Of a DNA stretch of 64,000 nt, positions 1 to 8,110 are shown one piece after another. Each line of letters begins with the position of its first letter. The stretch's first letter is position 1. The notes beneath the pieces were generated by a model. It had not been told where the DNA came from. It searched no databases and saw nothing but the letters and a program-made list of their open reading frames with translations. The position numbers and the translations under genes were made by a program. Origin of the DNA: Ramlibacter aurantiacus (lineage in GTDB: Bacteria > Pseudomonadota > Gammaproteobacteria > Burkholderiales > Burkholderiaceae_C); NCBI RefSeq assembly GCF_016722895.1, contig NZ_JAEQNA010000014.1, positions 1-64,000 of the forward strand, read 5' to 3'.

Positions 1-329
1 CGCTGGAGCCGGGCAAGGTTGTTTGTACGCGCACCCTTCGACGCGCTCAGGGCGAGCGGGTGGGTGAGCTCACGGGGGTGGTGCGGCCCCCCCCACTCCG
101 TTCGCCCTGAGTCCGCCCCCCCCGTTCGCCCTGAGCCTGTCGAAGGGCCCCTGAGAAGGTGTTGCCGGAGAACACTCTTTGAACCAGGTTTTGTAGCAGT
201 CGTGGCAAGCCGGGTCTCGCTCCGGCACGCGACGATCGCCACAAAAGCCAGTACGAAGAAGTTGCCCCTTATAAGAGTGGGTGCGCAGGTTCAGCCACCC
301 ATGCACGCTCAACCCCGAGACAGCCGGGT
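1..329. other. Intergenic stretch with no supported gene
   Basis: I see no credible coding sequence here; the short open frames have no recognisable product. The stretch holds REP-like inverted repeats (described separately) and, at 311-330, a 5-bp AACCC/GGGTT dyad that overlaps the flgN stop codon. That dyad could be a weak hairpin ending the flgM-flgN transcript, although no T-run follows it. Positions 150-310 show nothing I can name. Confidence 0.5.
34..147. repeat. REP-like dispersed repeat, inverted pair plus partial copy
   Basis: Two 26-nt copies lie at 34-59 (forward) and 122-147 (reverse complement) and match at 23 of 26 positions, so the DNA or RNA could fold into a long hairpin. 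A third, truncated copy sits between them at 98-115. The core, CCCTTCGAC followed by CTCAGGGCGAACGG, is a small intergenic repeat I recognise from many Burkholderiales and other proteobacterial genomes. It is not an insertion sequence, because no transposase is present. Confidence 0.7.
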
Positions 330-722
330 TCAAGCCTGCCCCAGCGTCCTCTTCCCCACGTGACCCGCTTCCATCCGCCCCGCCGCCTCATAAGTCGTCA
401 TCGCCTTCGACTCCTCCAGCGCCGGCACCCCAGCGCCCAGCGCACCGATCGCCGACTGCGTCTCCACCAGCCGCCGCTGCAGCAACTCCAGGTTCATCGT
501 CGCCAATTGGTTCAACTGCTCGATCTCCGACCTCGCCTGCGCATCGGCCGGCGGCGGCCCGACCTGGCCGGCGGCCTGCTTGATCTGGGCGATCTGCTGG
601 CGGATCTGCGCGCCCAGCGCGTGCAGGTCGTCCGCCCGGCCCTCGACCAGGGCCGACCGCTGGCGCTCCATCAGCGCCTGCAGCCCGGCCAGGCCAGGCA
701 CGGCGGGACGCAGCGGCAGCAT
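330..722 (-). CDS. flgN: FlgN-type flagellar export chaperone
   Basis: This is a small, mostly helical protein of about 130 residues. It matches the size and position expected for FlgN, the cytoplasmic chaperone that escorts the hook-junction proteins FlgK and FlgL to the flagellar export gate. The helices are rich in Gln and Leu, for example the run around EIEQLNQLATMNLELLQRR. The assignment rests mainly on being directly downstream of flgM. The ATG at 722 shares one base with the flgM TGA (TGATG); a GTG one codon upstream (725) is the alternative start. FlgN proteins diverge greatly in sequence, so the family call comes mostly from context. Confidence 0.8.
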   Translation of the reverse strand: MLPLRPAVPGLAGLQALMERQRSALVEGRADDLHALGAQIRQQIAQIKQAAGQVGPPPADAQARSEIEQLNQLATMNLELLQRRLVETQSAIGALGAGVPALEESKAMTTYEAAGRMEAGHVGKRTLGQA

Positions 723-1024
723 CACTGGCTCCGCGGCCCCAGCAGGGCGGTGGCCTCGGCGATGAGGCGGTCGGCGATGGCGCCGGCGTCGACCTGGAAG
801 CGACCTTCGGCGATGGCCTGCCGGATCGCCTGCACCTTGGCGGAGTCGAAGTCCTCGCCGCCGGCCTGCAGGGCGCCGATGCGCTGGGCGGCCGGCGACA
901 GGCTGACCGAGTCGGCCGCCGAGCGGCCCGGCTCGCGGGCGGCAACCGTGCCGTGCGCGATGCCGGATGCCGGCTTGTCCTCGACGAGCGGGGGCTGTAC
1001 GGGGGGCAATGGGCCGATAGTCAT
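722..1024 (-). CDS. flgM: Anti-sigma-28 factor FlgM
   Basis: FlgM binds and inhibits sigma-28 (FliA) until the hook-basal body is complete, and is then exported. The 100-residue product has the family layout: a disordered, Pro-rich N-terminus for export, an SVSLSPAAQRI segment at about 39-49, then two C-terminal helices (around VQAIRQAIAEGRFQVD and IADRLIAEATALL) that wrap the sigma factor. It is first in a two-gene unit with flgN and is preceded by a sigma-28 promoter, so it is probably autoregulated through FliA. The GAG-rich stretch just before the ATG (CCAGGAGATC in transcript sense) is a good ribosome site. Confidence 0.93.
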   Translation of the reverse strand: MTIGPLPPVQPPLVEDKPASGIAHGTVAAREPGRSAADSVSLSPAAQRIGALQAGGEDFDSAKVQAIRQAIAEGRFQVDAGAIADRLIAEATALLGPRSQ

Positions 1025-1061
1025 GGGTGATCTCCTGGAGGCCTCGCGGCCCTCCGCCGGG

Positions 1062-1089
1062 TTATCGGTCGGGGCGACGCAATCTTGAG
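1062..1089 (-). promoter_or_regulatory. Sigma-28 (FliA) promoter for flgM-flgN
   Basis: Read on the minus strand, the site is TCAA (1088-1085), a 15-nt spacer, then ACCGATAA (1069-1062). The known sigma-28 consensus is TAAA-N15-GCCGATAA; spacing is exact and only the first base of the -10 and one base of the -35 differ. The start codon of flgM lies 38 nt downstream of the -10 element. It fits the class III behaviour of flgM. Confidence 0.75.
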
Positions 1090-1096
1090 GGTTTTT

Positions 1097-1801
1097 TTAC
1101 AAGGCGATTTCAACGACCCGCCCCTCGCGCGCCACGCCGCTGAGCACCTTGCCGGCCTCGGTGCGCACGCGCACGCTCTGCCCGGCGCCGGCGCTGCCCA
1201 GGGCCTGGCCCGACGAGGTGATCTGGAAGCCGCTGCCCACCACGCGCAGCCGCACCGGGTCACCCGCCTGCACCACGGGCGTGGCGCGGGTCATGTCCAG
1301 GCGCAGCGGCTGGCCCGCTGGCACGGTGCGCAGCAAGGTGCGGCCTTCCAGACCGGCGACGTCGCCCACCGGTGCAGCGGGCTCAAGCGTGAGCTCCACC
1401 TCCTGCTGCTGCAGGTCTTCGGCGGCGAGCTGGGCGCCGGCGGGCAGGGCCCGGGCGGCCACCCACGCCGGCCCCCAGGTGGCCACGGTCACCGGCAGCA
1501 TCACGGTCCAGCGCGCGCCCTGCAGGCAGCGCATGCCCACCGAGGCGCGACCCCAGCCGCGCATCCCGGGGGGCAGGAAGTACTCGGCCCGCTCGCAGGG
1601 CGCCAGGCGCGACAGGCTGGCGGGCCAGCGGCCGGGGGTGATCTCGAAGCGGCTGAAGCCCTGGCGCGCGGCGATGTCGGCGACCTGCGGCTCCAGCCAG
1701 TCGATGAGCGAGGTCTCGTCCGGCGCGGCCGGTGCGGCCGCCGCGCTGGCGGCGAGGGCGAGGGTGCCGAGCAGGAAGAAAGGGCGGCGAAGCGCGGGCA
1801 T
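1097..1801 (-). CDS. flgA: FlgA, P-ring assembly chaperone
   Basis: FlgA is a periplasmic chaperone needed to assemble the FlgI P-ring around the flagellar rod. The 234-residue product starts with a Sec signal peptide (hydrophobic LLGTLALAASAAAA, cleavage near residue 23). It ends with the SAF domain typical of the family, covering the segments LPAGAQLAAEDLQ, GRTLLRTVPAGQPLR and VQAGDPVRLRVVGSGF. The C-terminal motif with VRVRTEAGKVLSG is also typical. It is divergent from the flgB operon, a layout common in beta- and gammaproteobacteria. Confidence 0.95.
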   Translation of the reverse strand: MPALRRPFFLLGTLALAASAAAAPAAPDETSLIDWLEPQVADIAARQGFSRFEITPGRWPASLSRLAPCERAEYFLPPGMRGWGRASVGMRCLQGARWTVMLPVTVATWGPAWVAARALPAGAQLAAEDLQQQEVELTLEPAAPVGDVAGLEGRTLLRTVPAGQPLRLDMTRATPVVQAGDPVRLRVVGSGFQITSSGQALGSAGAGQSVRVRTEAGKVLSGVAREGRVVEIAL

Positions 1802-1931
1802 CGCGGCAACTCTAGCTGCGCGCGCGCGCGCAAGGCCGCGTCAAAAGCTGCGGAAACCCGGCGCTTATCGGTGCTTCGCCGCGCCAGGGGCACTTCGATA
1901 CTGCCGCTTCCATCCTGCTGGAGGCGCGCCC
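1802..1931. promoter_or_regulatory. Divergent flgA / flgB control region
   Basis: This 130-bp region separates the divergent flgA and flgB starts. On the minus strand, 1872-1865 reads ACCGATAA, identical to the -10 of the flgM promoter, but the base positions 15 nt further up do not match a sigma-28 -35, so it is only half supported. On the plus strand GATACT at 1897-1902 resembles a sigma-70 -10 with no good -35, as expected for an activator-dependent class II flagellar promoter. A run of alternating CG (about 1818-1831) lies next to flgA. GGAGG before the ATG at 1932 is the flgB ribosome site. Confidence 0.4.
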
Positions 1932-2330
1932 ATGGATTTGCTGACCCAACGACTCGATGCGCACGGCCGTGCGCTGGAGCTGCTGGCGCGGCGCCAGCAG
2001 GTGCTGGCCGCCAACATCGCCAACGCCGACACGCCGGGCTACCAGGCCCGCGACATCGACTTCGCCGCCACCCTCGCGCAGGCGCAGGGCGGCCCCAACG
2101 CGCCGGGGCGACTGGTCGCCACCGCGACGCGCCACCTGCAGCCGCACGGCGGCGCGCCGCAGGCCGACTTGCTCTATCGGCAGGCCGAGCAGCCGGCGCT
2201 GGACGGCAACACCGTGGACCTGGACCGCGAGCGCGCCAGCTTCGCCGACAACGCGCTGCGCTACGAAGCCACGGTGCGTTTCATCAACAGCAACGTGCGC
2301 ACCATGCTGTCGGCCATCACCGGCCAGTGA
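1932..2330 (+). CDS. flgB: Flagellar basal-body rod protein FlgB
   Basis: FlgB is a proximal rod subunit of the flagellar basal body, exported through the type III gate. The 132-residue product has the conserved N-terminal rod motif (AANIANADTPGYQARD at about 32-47) and the C-terminal helix FINSNVRTMLSAITGQ, which form the coiled-coil core of axial proteins. Length is normal for the family. It is the first gene of the rightward flgB-L operon, with flgC starting 13 nt after its stop. Confidence 0.96.
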   Translation: MDLLTQRLDAHGRALELLARRQQVLAANIANADTPGYQARDIDFAATLAQAQGGPNAPGRLVATATRHLQPHGGAPQADLLYRQAEQPALDGNTVDLDRERASFADNALRYEATVRFINSNVRTMLSAITGQ

Positions 2331-2343
2331 GGCGGCAACCACC

Positions 2344-2748
2344 ATGAGCCTCTTCAACGTGTTTTCCATCGCCGGCAGCGCGGTGTCGGCGCAGAGCAAG
2401 CGCCTGAACGTGGTGGCCAGCAACCTGGCCAACGCCGAGGCCGTGGCCGGACCCGACGGCAAGCCCTTCCAGGCGCGCCAGGTGCACTTCCAGTCGCTGC
2501 CGGTGGAAGGCGGCGACCTGCCCGGCGTGCGCGTGGCCGCGGTGACCGAGAGCACGGCGCTGGGCAAGCGCGTGCACGACCCGCGCCACCCGCTGGCCGA
2601 TGACCAGGGTTACGTGACGCAGTCCAACGTGAGCGTGGTCGACGAGATGGTCAACATGATCTCGGCCTCGCGCGCGTACCAGAACAACGTGGAAGTGATG
2701 AACACCGCGCGGCAGCTGCTGTCCAAGACGCTGCAGATGGGGTCCTGA
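2344..2748 (+). CDS. flgC: Flagellar basal-body rod protein FlgC
   Basis: FlgC is a proximal rod subunit. The product is 134 residues, the usual size. The axial-protein signature VVASNLANAEAVAGPDGKPF occurs at about 21-40, with the C-terminal motif VNMISASRAYQNNVEVMNT, which is highly characteristic of FlgC. It is second in the flgB-L operon and only 2 nt from flgD, so translation is probably coupled. Confidence 0.96.
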   Translation: MSLFNVFSIAGSAVSAQSKRLNVVASNLANAEAVAGPDGKPFQARQVHFQSLPVEGGDLPGVRVAAVTESTALGKRVHDPRHPLADDQGYVTQSNVSVVDEMVNMISASRAYQNNVEVMNTARQLLSKTLQMGS

Positions 2749-2750
2749 GC

Positions 2751-3416
2751 ATGGCCATCTCCGCCACCGGATCGGCCGCGCCCGCGGCCAGCACGACGCC
2801 ATCGAACGGCGCCGGCACCACCAGCGCCGCCGAGCAGCAGGACCGCTTCATGAAGCTGCTGGTGGCGCAGATGCGCAACCAGGATCCGCTCAACCCCATG
2901 GACAACGCGCAGATGACCAGCCAGATCGCGCAGATCAACACCGTGGCCGGCATCGAGAAGCTGAATGCCACCGTGCAGGGCCTGGCCGGCGCCATGGTCG
3001 CCATGCAGGCGCAGACCGCCAGCCAGCTGCCGGGCCGCGCCGTGCTGGTCGAAGGGCGTGCCCTGCGCCTGGCGGACGGCCCTGCGCAGGGCGGCGTGTC
3101 GCTGGCGGCCCGTGCCGACCGGGTCAGCGTGGAGATCGTCGCGGCCGATGGCCAGGTGGTGCAGACCCTGGAGTTGGGTGCGCTGCCAGCCGGCGTGCGC
3201 AGCTTCACCTGGGACGGCCGCACGGCCGAAGGCGGCACGGCGCCTGCGGGCGAGTACCGCCTGCGGGTGAACGCCCGCGCCGCCGGCGAGCCGGTGCAGG
3301 CCACCACGCTGGCCGCGGCCAGCGTGCGCTCGGTCGTGCCCACGCCGCAAGGCATCGAACTCGACCTGGGTGCCTCCGGCCGTGCCGGCTGGGGCGATGT
3401 GTACGCCTTTCTCTGA
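2751..3416 (+). CDS. flgD: Flagellar hook capping protein FlgD
   Basis: FlgD is the scaffold at the tip of the growing hook that directs FlgE polymerisation. The 221-residue product has the conserved N-terminal segment (EQQDRFMKLLVAQMRNQDPL, about 25-44, then NPMDNAQMTSQIAQ), followed by a FlgD Ig-like/tudor region (TWDGRTAEGGTAPAGEYRLR). A low-complexity Ala/Ser/Thr N-terminus precedes the conserved part, consistent with an export signal. Hook protein flgE follows after 24 nt. Confidence 0.96.
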   Translation: MAISATGSAAPAASTTPSNGAGTTSAAEQQDRFMKLLVAQMRNQDPLNPMDNAQMTSQIAQINTVAGIEKLNATVQGLAGAMVAMQAQTASQLPGRAVLVEGRALRLADGPAQGGVSLAARADRVSVEIVAADGQVVQTLELGALPAGVRSFTWDGRTAEGGTAPAGEYRLRVNARAAGEPVQATTLAAASVRSVVPTPQGIELDLGASGRAGWGDVYAFL

Positions 3417-3440
3417 GCCACGAACAAGACGGAGTCCCCC

Positions 3441-4736
3441 ATGAGCTTCCAGCAAGGAATCAGCGGCCTGAATGCCGCCGCCCGCAACCTCGAGGTGATC
3501 GGCAACAACATCGCCAACGCCACCACCGTCGGCTCCAAGCTGGCGCGCGCGGAGTTCGCCGACCAGTACTCCAATGCGGCCGCGCTCGGCTCGGGGCAGG
3601 AGACCGGCATGGGCGTGCGCGTGTCGGCCGTGGTGCAGCAGTTCACGCAGGGCGGCATCCGCGCCACCGACAACCCCATGGACGTGGCGATCAACGGCAG
3701 CGGCTTCTTCCAGCTGGCGCGCGGCGACGGCAGCGACGTGGCCTACACCCGCAACGGCCAGTTCAAGCTGGACAGCGCCGGCTACATCGTCGACGCCAAC
3801 GGCCTGCGCCTGCAGGGCTATGAGATCGACCCGCTGACCGGCCGCACCGGTGGCGTGACCGGTGCCATCGTGCTGCCCACCCAGGGCATCGCGCCGCAGG
3901 CGACCGCCAGCGTGGCCATGCAGCTGAACCTCGATGCCCGCATCGCGCCGCCAGACGGCAGCACGCCCGCGTTTTCGATCGGCAACACCGCCTCGTACTC
4001 GGCGTCCACCTCCAGCGCGGTGTTCGACGCCCAGGGCAACGAGCGGGTGCTGTCGTTCTACTTCCGCCGCAACGCCACCGACAACACCTGGGACGTGTAC
4101 GCCGGGCTGGACGGCCAGCCGGTGCCGGCGCTGGTCGGCGGCGACCACCTGCCGGCGGGGCGCATCACCTTCAACCCGGACGGCAGCATGAACGTCGCCG
4201 CCAGCGGCAGCCTGGACACCAGCGGCAACTTCACCGCCGGTGACATGAGCCTGGGCGTGCCTTTCGCGGCGTCCACCCTGTCCGGCGGCACCACCGCGCC
4301 GGTGAGCGTGAGCTTCACCGGCAGCACGCAGTGGGGCACGACCTTCGGCGTGACCCGCCTGTCGCAGGACGGCTATGCCGCCGGGCAGATCACCGGTTTC
4401 AGCATCGCCGCCGACGGCACGGTGGAGGCCCGCTACTCCAACGGCAAGACCGTGGGCGCCGCCAAGATCGCGCTGGCCGACTTCCGCAACCCGCAGGGCC
4501 TGGCAGCGGTGGGCAACAACCTGTTCCGCGCCACGCCCGCCTCGGGCCAGGCCGCGGTGGGTGGCCCCGGCTCGGGCAACCTCGGGCTGCTGCAGGGCGG
4601 CGCGCTGGAGGAGTCGAACATCGACATCACCCAGCAGCTGGTGGCCATGATCGAGGCGCAGCGCGCCTACCAGGCCAACGCCCAGGCCATCAAGACGCAG
4701 GACCAGGTGCAGTCGGCCGTGGTGAACATGCGCTGA
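3441..4736 (+). CDS. flgE: Flagellar hook protein FlgE
   Basis: FlgE polymerises into the flagellar hook. The 431-residue product carries the N-terminal axial motif (GLNAAARNLEVIGNNIANAT, about 9-28), the central FlgE domains with DNPMDVAINGSGFFQL and AYTRNGQFKLDSAGYIVD, and the C-terminal signature ESNIDITQQLVAMIEAQRAY with NAQAIKTQDQV. Length is typical of betaproteobacterial hook proteins. GGAG lies 10 nt before the start codon. Confidence 0.97.
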   Translation: MSFQQGISGLNAAARNLEVIGNNIANATTVGSKLARAEFADQYSNAAALGSGQETGMGVRVSAVVQQFTQGGIRATDNPMDVAINGSGFFQLARGDGSDVAYTRNGQFKLDSAGYIVDANGLRLQGYEIDPLTGRTGGVTGAIVLPTQGIAPQATASVAMQLNLDARIAPPDGSTPAFSIGNTASYSASTSSAVFDAQGNERVLSFYFRRNATDNTWDVYAGLDGQPVPALVGGDHLPAGRITFNPDGSMNVAASGSLDTSGNFTAGDMSLGVPFAASTLSGGTTAPVSVSFTGSTQWGTTFGVTRLSQDGYAAGQITGFSIAADGTVEARYSNGKTVGAAKIALADFRNPQGLAAVGNNLFRATPASGQAAVGGPGSGNLGLLQGGALEESNIDITQQLVAMIEAQRAYQANAQAIKTQDQVQSAVVNMR

Positions 4737-4758
4737 GGCACGCGGGGCACGCTGACGC

Positions 4759-5490
4759 ATGGACCGCCTGATCTACACCGCCGCCTCCGCCGCCCGAGCG
4801 CTCATGCAGCGCCAGGACGGCCTGGCGCACAACCTCGCCAACGCCACCACGCCGGGTTTTCGCGCCGACCAGGTGGCCTTTCGCGCGGTGCCGGTGCGCG
4901 GCGAGGGCGCGACCACGCGGGTGGTGGCGCTGGAGGCGAGTGCCGGCTTCGATCCGCGCAGCGGCCCGGTCCAGTCGACCGGGCGTGAGCTGGACGTGGC
5001 GCTGGCCGGCGAAGGTTGGTTCGCGCTGCAGACGCCCGAGGGCAACGAGGCCTATACCCGGCACGGCGGATTCGAGATCGGCGCCGACGGCACGCTGCAG
5101 GCGGGGAACGGCATGGCGGTGGCCGGCGAGGGCGGGCCCATCGTGGTGCCGCCCGGCATGCAGGTGCGCATCGGCAGTGACGGCAGCGTGAGCGCGCAAG
5201 GCCCGGGTGGCGTCGCCCAGGCGCTGGGCCGGCTCAAGCTGGTGAACCCGCCGGTGGCCGAGTTGCGCAAGGGCGCCGACGGCCTGGTGCGGATGGCCGG
5301 GGGCGACACCGCCGATGCCGATGCCACGCTGCGAGTGAAGTCCGGTGCCCTCGAGGGCAGCAACGTGAGCCCGGTCGACGCCATGGTCGGCATGATCGCC
5401 GCGGCCCGCCAGTTCGAGACCCAGATGAAGCTGCTGCAGAACGCCGAGCAGAACGACCGCCAGGCCGCGCAATTGCTCGGTCCGACCTGA
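4759..5490 (+). CDS. flgF: Flagellar basal-body rod protein FlgF
   Basis: FlgF is the rod subunit between the proximal rod and the distal rod FlgG. The 243-residue product starts MDRLIYTAASAARALMQRQD and carries the rod signature HNLANATTPGFRADQVAF (about 24-41), the central GREL/DVALAGEGWFALQTPEG block and the C-terminal LEGSNVSPVDAMVGMIAAAR. It shares the FlgF/FlgG fold with its downstream neighbour; the MDRLIY start separates it from FlgG. Confidence 0.95.
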   Translation: MDRLIYTAASAARALMQRQDGLAHNLANATTPGFRADQVAFRAVPVRGEGATTRVVALEASAGFDPRSGPVQSTGRELDVALAGEGWFALQTPEGNEAYTRHGGFEIGADGTLQAGNGMAVAGEGGPIVVPPGMQVRIGSDGSVSAQGPGGVAQALGRLKLVNPPVAELRKGADGLVRMAGGDTADADATLRVKSGALEGSNVSPVDAMVGMIAAARQFETQMKLLQNAEQNDRQAAQLLGPT

Positions 5491-5508
5491 CACGAGGAGT
5501 GACGAGAC

Positions 5509-6291
5509 ATGATGCGATCCCTGTCCATTGCCAAGACCGGCCTGGAGGCGCAGCAGACCCAGCTGGACGCCATCACCCACAACCTCGCCAACAGTTCCAC
5601 GCACGGCTACAAGCGCAGCCGCGCCGTGTTCGAGGACATGCTCTATCAGAACGTGAGGCAGGCCGGCGCCAACGAGACCGCGCAGAACCAGCTGCCCACC
5701 GGGCTGCAACTGGGCACGGGCGTGCGCACCGCGGCCACCGCGCGCAACTTCGGCCAGGGCAGCCTCGACCAGACCGGCAATCCGCTCGATCTGGCGATCA
5801 GCGGCCAGGGCTTTTTCCAGGTGCAGCTGCCCGACGGGACGCAGGCCTACACCCGCGACGGCTCGTTCCAGGTGGACGCGCAGGGCCAGCTGGTGACCAG
5901 CGCCGGCTACCCGGTGAGCCCGGCCATCACCCTGCCGGCCAACACCTTGTCGGTGACCGTGGGCAAGGACGGCGTGGTCACCGCCCAGGTGGCCGGCTCC
6001 ACCGGCCCGCAGCAGGTGGGCCAGTTGCAGCTGGCCAACTTCGTCAATCCGGCCGGCCTGGATCCGCGCGGCGGCAACCTGTTCGCCGAGACCGCGGCTT
6101 CGGGCACGCCCCAGACCGGCCAGCCGGCCACCAACGGCCTGGGCTCGCTGCACCAGGGCGCGCTGGAGGCGTCGAACGTGAACGTGGTCGAGGAGCTGGT
6201 GGCGATGATCCAGGCGCAGCGCGGCTACGAGATCAACTCCAAGGCCATCCAGACCGCCGACCAGATGCTGGCGCGGCTCGCGCAGCTGTGA
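5509..6291 (+). CDS. flgG: Flagellar distal rod protein FlgG
   Basis: FlgG forms the distal rod, the drive shaft inside the P and L rings. The product is 260 residues, the canonical length. Key features are [19 protein letters not shown] at the N-terminus, [20 protein letters not shown] (about 24-43), [18 protein letters not shown], and [20 protein letters not shown] near the C-terminus with [12 protein letters not shown]. Two adjacent ATGs (5509 and 5512) are possible starts. Its TGA shares one base with the flgH ATG. Confidence 0.97.
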   Translation: MMRSLSIAKTGLEAQQTQLDAITHNLANSSTHGYKRSRAVFEDMLYQNVRQAGANETAQNQLPTGLQLGTGVRTAATARNFGQGSLDQTGNPLDLAISGQGFFQVQLPDGTQAYTRDGSFQVDAQGQLVTSAGYPVSPAITLPANTLSVTVGKDGVVTAQVAGSTGPQQVGQLQLANFVNPAGLDPRGGNLFAETAASGTPQTGQPATNGLGSLHQGALEASNVNVVEELVAMIQAQRGYEINSKAIQTADQMLARLAQL

Positions 6292-6974
6292 TGGCGCGGG
6301 CGCGCACCGGCCGGGTGATGCTGTGCGCGGCGGCCGCGGCGCTGGCCGGCTGCGCGGCCATGGTGCCCAGCCCGCCGGTGGAGATGGTGTCGCAGCCCGC
6401 CATTCCGGTGGTGGCGCCGAAGGCAGCGCCGGCCACGCCGGGGGCGATCTTCCAGGCGGCCACGCACCGACCGCTGTTCGAGGACCGGCGCGCGCGCCTG
6501 GTGGGCGACACGCTCACCATCGTCATCGAGGAACAGGTCAGTGCCCGGCAGCAGTCCACCAGCAAGGTCGATCGCAGCGGCTCGCTCGGCATCGCCGCGA
6601 ATGCGCTGCCCTATGCCTCGGCCCGCACGCTCGGGCGCCTGGGCGTGGACGTGGAGTCGAACGTGGCCAACAAGGCCGATGGCCAGACCGGCACCGCCAA
6701 CAGCTTCTCGGGCTCCATCACGGTGCTGGTGCAGCAGGTGCTGGCCAACGGCAACCTGCTGGTGGCCGGCGAGAAGCAGATCGGCGTGAACGAGAACGTG
6801 GACGTGCTGCGCTTTTCGGGCGTGGTCAACCCGGTCCACATCCGCGGCGGCAACCTGGTCAGCTCGACCCAGGTGGCCGAGGCCCGCCTGGAGCAGCGCG
6901 GGCGCGGCGACCTCGGGCGCGTGCAGCCCATGGGCTGGCTGTCGCGCTTCTTCCTCAGCGTGGCGCCGGTGTGA
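6291..6974 (+). CDS. flgH: Flagellar L-ring lipoprotein FlgH
   Basis: FlgH forms the outer-membrane L-ring bushing. The 227-residue product has a lipoprotein signal peptide whose lipobox LAGC places the lipidated cysteine at residue 21. The family motifs DTLTIVIEEQVSARQQS, SFSGSITVLVQQVLANGNL and VAGEKQIGVNENVDVLRFSG are present, ending in a membrane-barrel-type GWLSRFFLSVAPV. Start and stop overlap the neighbouring genes by one base each (TGATG), so translation with flgG and flgI is probably coupled. Confidence 0.97.
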   Translation: MARARTGRVMLCAAAAALAGCAAMVPSPPVEMVSQPAIPVVAPKAAPATPGAIFQAATHRPLFEDRRARLVGDTLTIVIEEQVSARQQSTSKVDRSGSLGIAANALPYASARTLGRLGVDVESNVANKADGQTGTANSFSGSITVLVQQVLANGNLLVAGEKQIGVNENVDVLRFSGVVNPVHIRGGNLVSSTQVAEARLEQRGRGDLGRVQPMGWLSRFFLSVAPV

Positions 6975-8110
6975 TGAGGCCGCGGTTGCTTCGCCTGCTG
7001 CAACGAGGCCTGCTGGCGGCGGCGTGCGTGCTCACGGCCGCCAGCGCAGGCGCGGCCACCGGCTCCCTGGGCACCGAGCGCATCCGCGACCTGGCCAGCG
7101 TGGCCGGCGTGCGCATGAACCAGTTGATCGGCTACGGCGTGGTGGTGGGCCTGGACGGCAGCGGCGACGCCACCAACCAGGTGCAGTTCACGGGCCAGAG
7201 CGTGCAGTCGCTCTTGTCGCAGTTCGGCGTGACGCTGCCGCCGGGCACCAACCCCCAGATGCGCAACGTCGCGGCTGTCATGGTCACCGCGGCGCTGCCG
7301 GCCTTCGCGCAGCCGGGGCAGCCCATCGACGTGACCGTCTCCTCGCTGGGCAACGCGCGCAGCCTGCGGGGCGGCACCCTGCTGCTGACGCCGCTGCGCG
7401 GGGCCGACGGCCAGATCTACGCCATGGCGCAGGGCAACCTGGTCATCGGCGGTGCCGGCGCGCAGGCCGGCGGCAGCAAGGTGCAGATCAACCACCTGCT
7501 GGCCGGGCGCATCCCGGGGGGCGCGACGGTGGAACGCAGCGTCCCCAGCGACGCCATGGCGGCCGAGACCCTGCAGCTCGAACTGCACGCCAGCGACTTC
7601 GGCACCGCGCGGCGCGTGGCCGAGACCATCAACCAGCGCCTGGGCGTGGGCCTGGCCGAGCCGCTGGACGCGCGCGTGGTACGGGTGCGCATGCCCTCGG
7701 GCGGCAGCCGCGTCGCCTTCATCGCCGACATCGAGGCGCTGGAGGTGCAGGTGCCGCCGCCGCAGGCCAAGGTGATCGTCAATGCGCGCAGCGGCTCGGT
7801 GGTCATGAACCAGTCGGTTCGCCTGGGTGCCTGCGCGGTGGCGCACGGCAACCTGTCGGTCACCGTCTCCACCACGCCGGTGGTGAGCCAGCCCGCGCCG
7901 CTCTCGGCCGGCCAGACCGTGGTGGCCGAGAAGAGCGACATCCGCGTGCAGCAGGACGGCGGCGTCCTGTTCAACGTGCCCGCCGGCGCCGAGCTGGCCG
8001 AAATCGTGAAGGCGCTCAATGCGCTGGGCGCGACCGCGCAGGACCTGATCGGCATCCTGCAGGCCATGAAGGCGGCCGGCGCCCTGCGCGCCGAGCTGGA
8101 GATCATCTGA
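6974..8110 (+). CDS. flgI: Flagellar P-ring protein FlgI
   Basis: FlgI forms the periplasmic P-ring, assembled with the help of FlgA. The 378-residue product begins with a Sec signal peptide (LLAAACVLTAASAGAA, cleavage near residue 28). It carries the hallmark RIRDLASVAGVRMNQLIGYG and VVVGLDGSGD blocks, the central FAQPGQPIDVTVSSLGNARS and a C-terminal LVKALNALG-like helix. Length matches the family. Its stop overlaps the flgJ start by one base. Confidence 0.97.
   Translation: MRPRLLRLLQRGLLAAACVLTAASAGAATGSLGTERIRDLASVAGVRMNQLIGYGVVVGLDGSGDATNQVQFTGQSVQSLLSQFGVTLPPGTNPQMRNVAAVMVTAALPAFAQPGQPIDVTVSSLGNARSLRGGTLLLTPLRGADGQIYAMAQGNLVIGGAGAQAGGSKVQINHLLAGRIPGGATVERSVPSDAMAAETLQLELHASDFGTARRVAETINQRLGVGLAEPLDARVVRVRMPSGGSRVAFIADIEALEVQVPPPQAKVIVNARSGSVVMNQSVRLGACAVAHGNLSVTVSTTPVVSQPAPLSAGQTVVAEKSDIRVQQDGGVLFNVPAGAELAEIVKALNALGATAQDLIGILQAMKAAGALRAELEII

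Noticed and set aside
1091-1098. T-run as a terminator
   Set aside because: The seven T are on the plus strand, where no gene ends; on the transcribed (minus) strand it is an A-run at the flgA stop.
1818-1831. Alternating CG run as a functional element
   Set aside because: Alternating CG is expected by chance in DNA this GC-rich; nothing else marks it.
2610-4760. 716-codon leftward open frame
   Set aside because: It lies opposite flgD and flgE, both of which have full family motifs. High GC content keeps antisense frames open.
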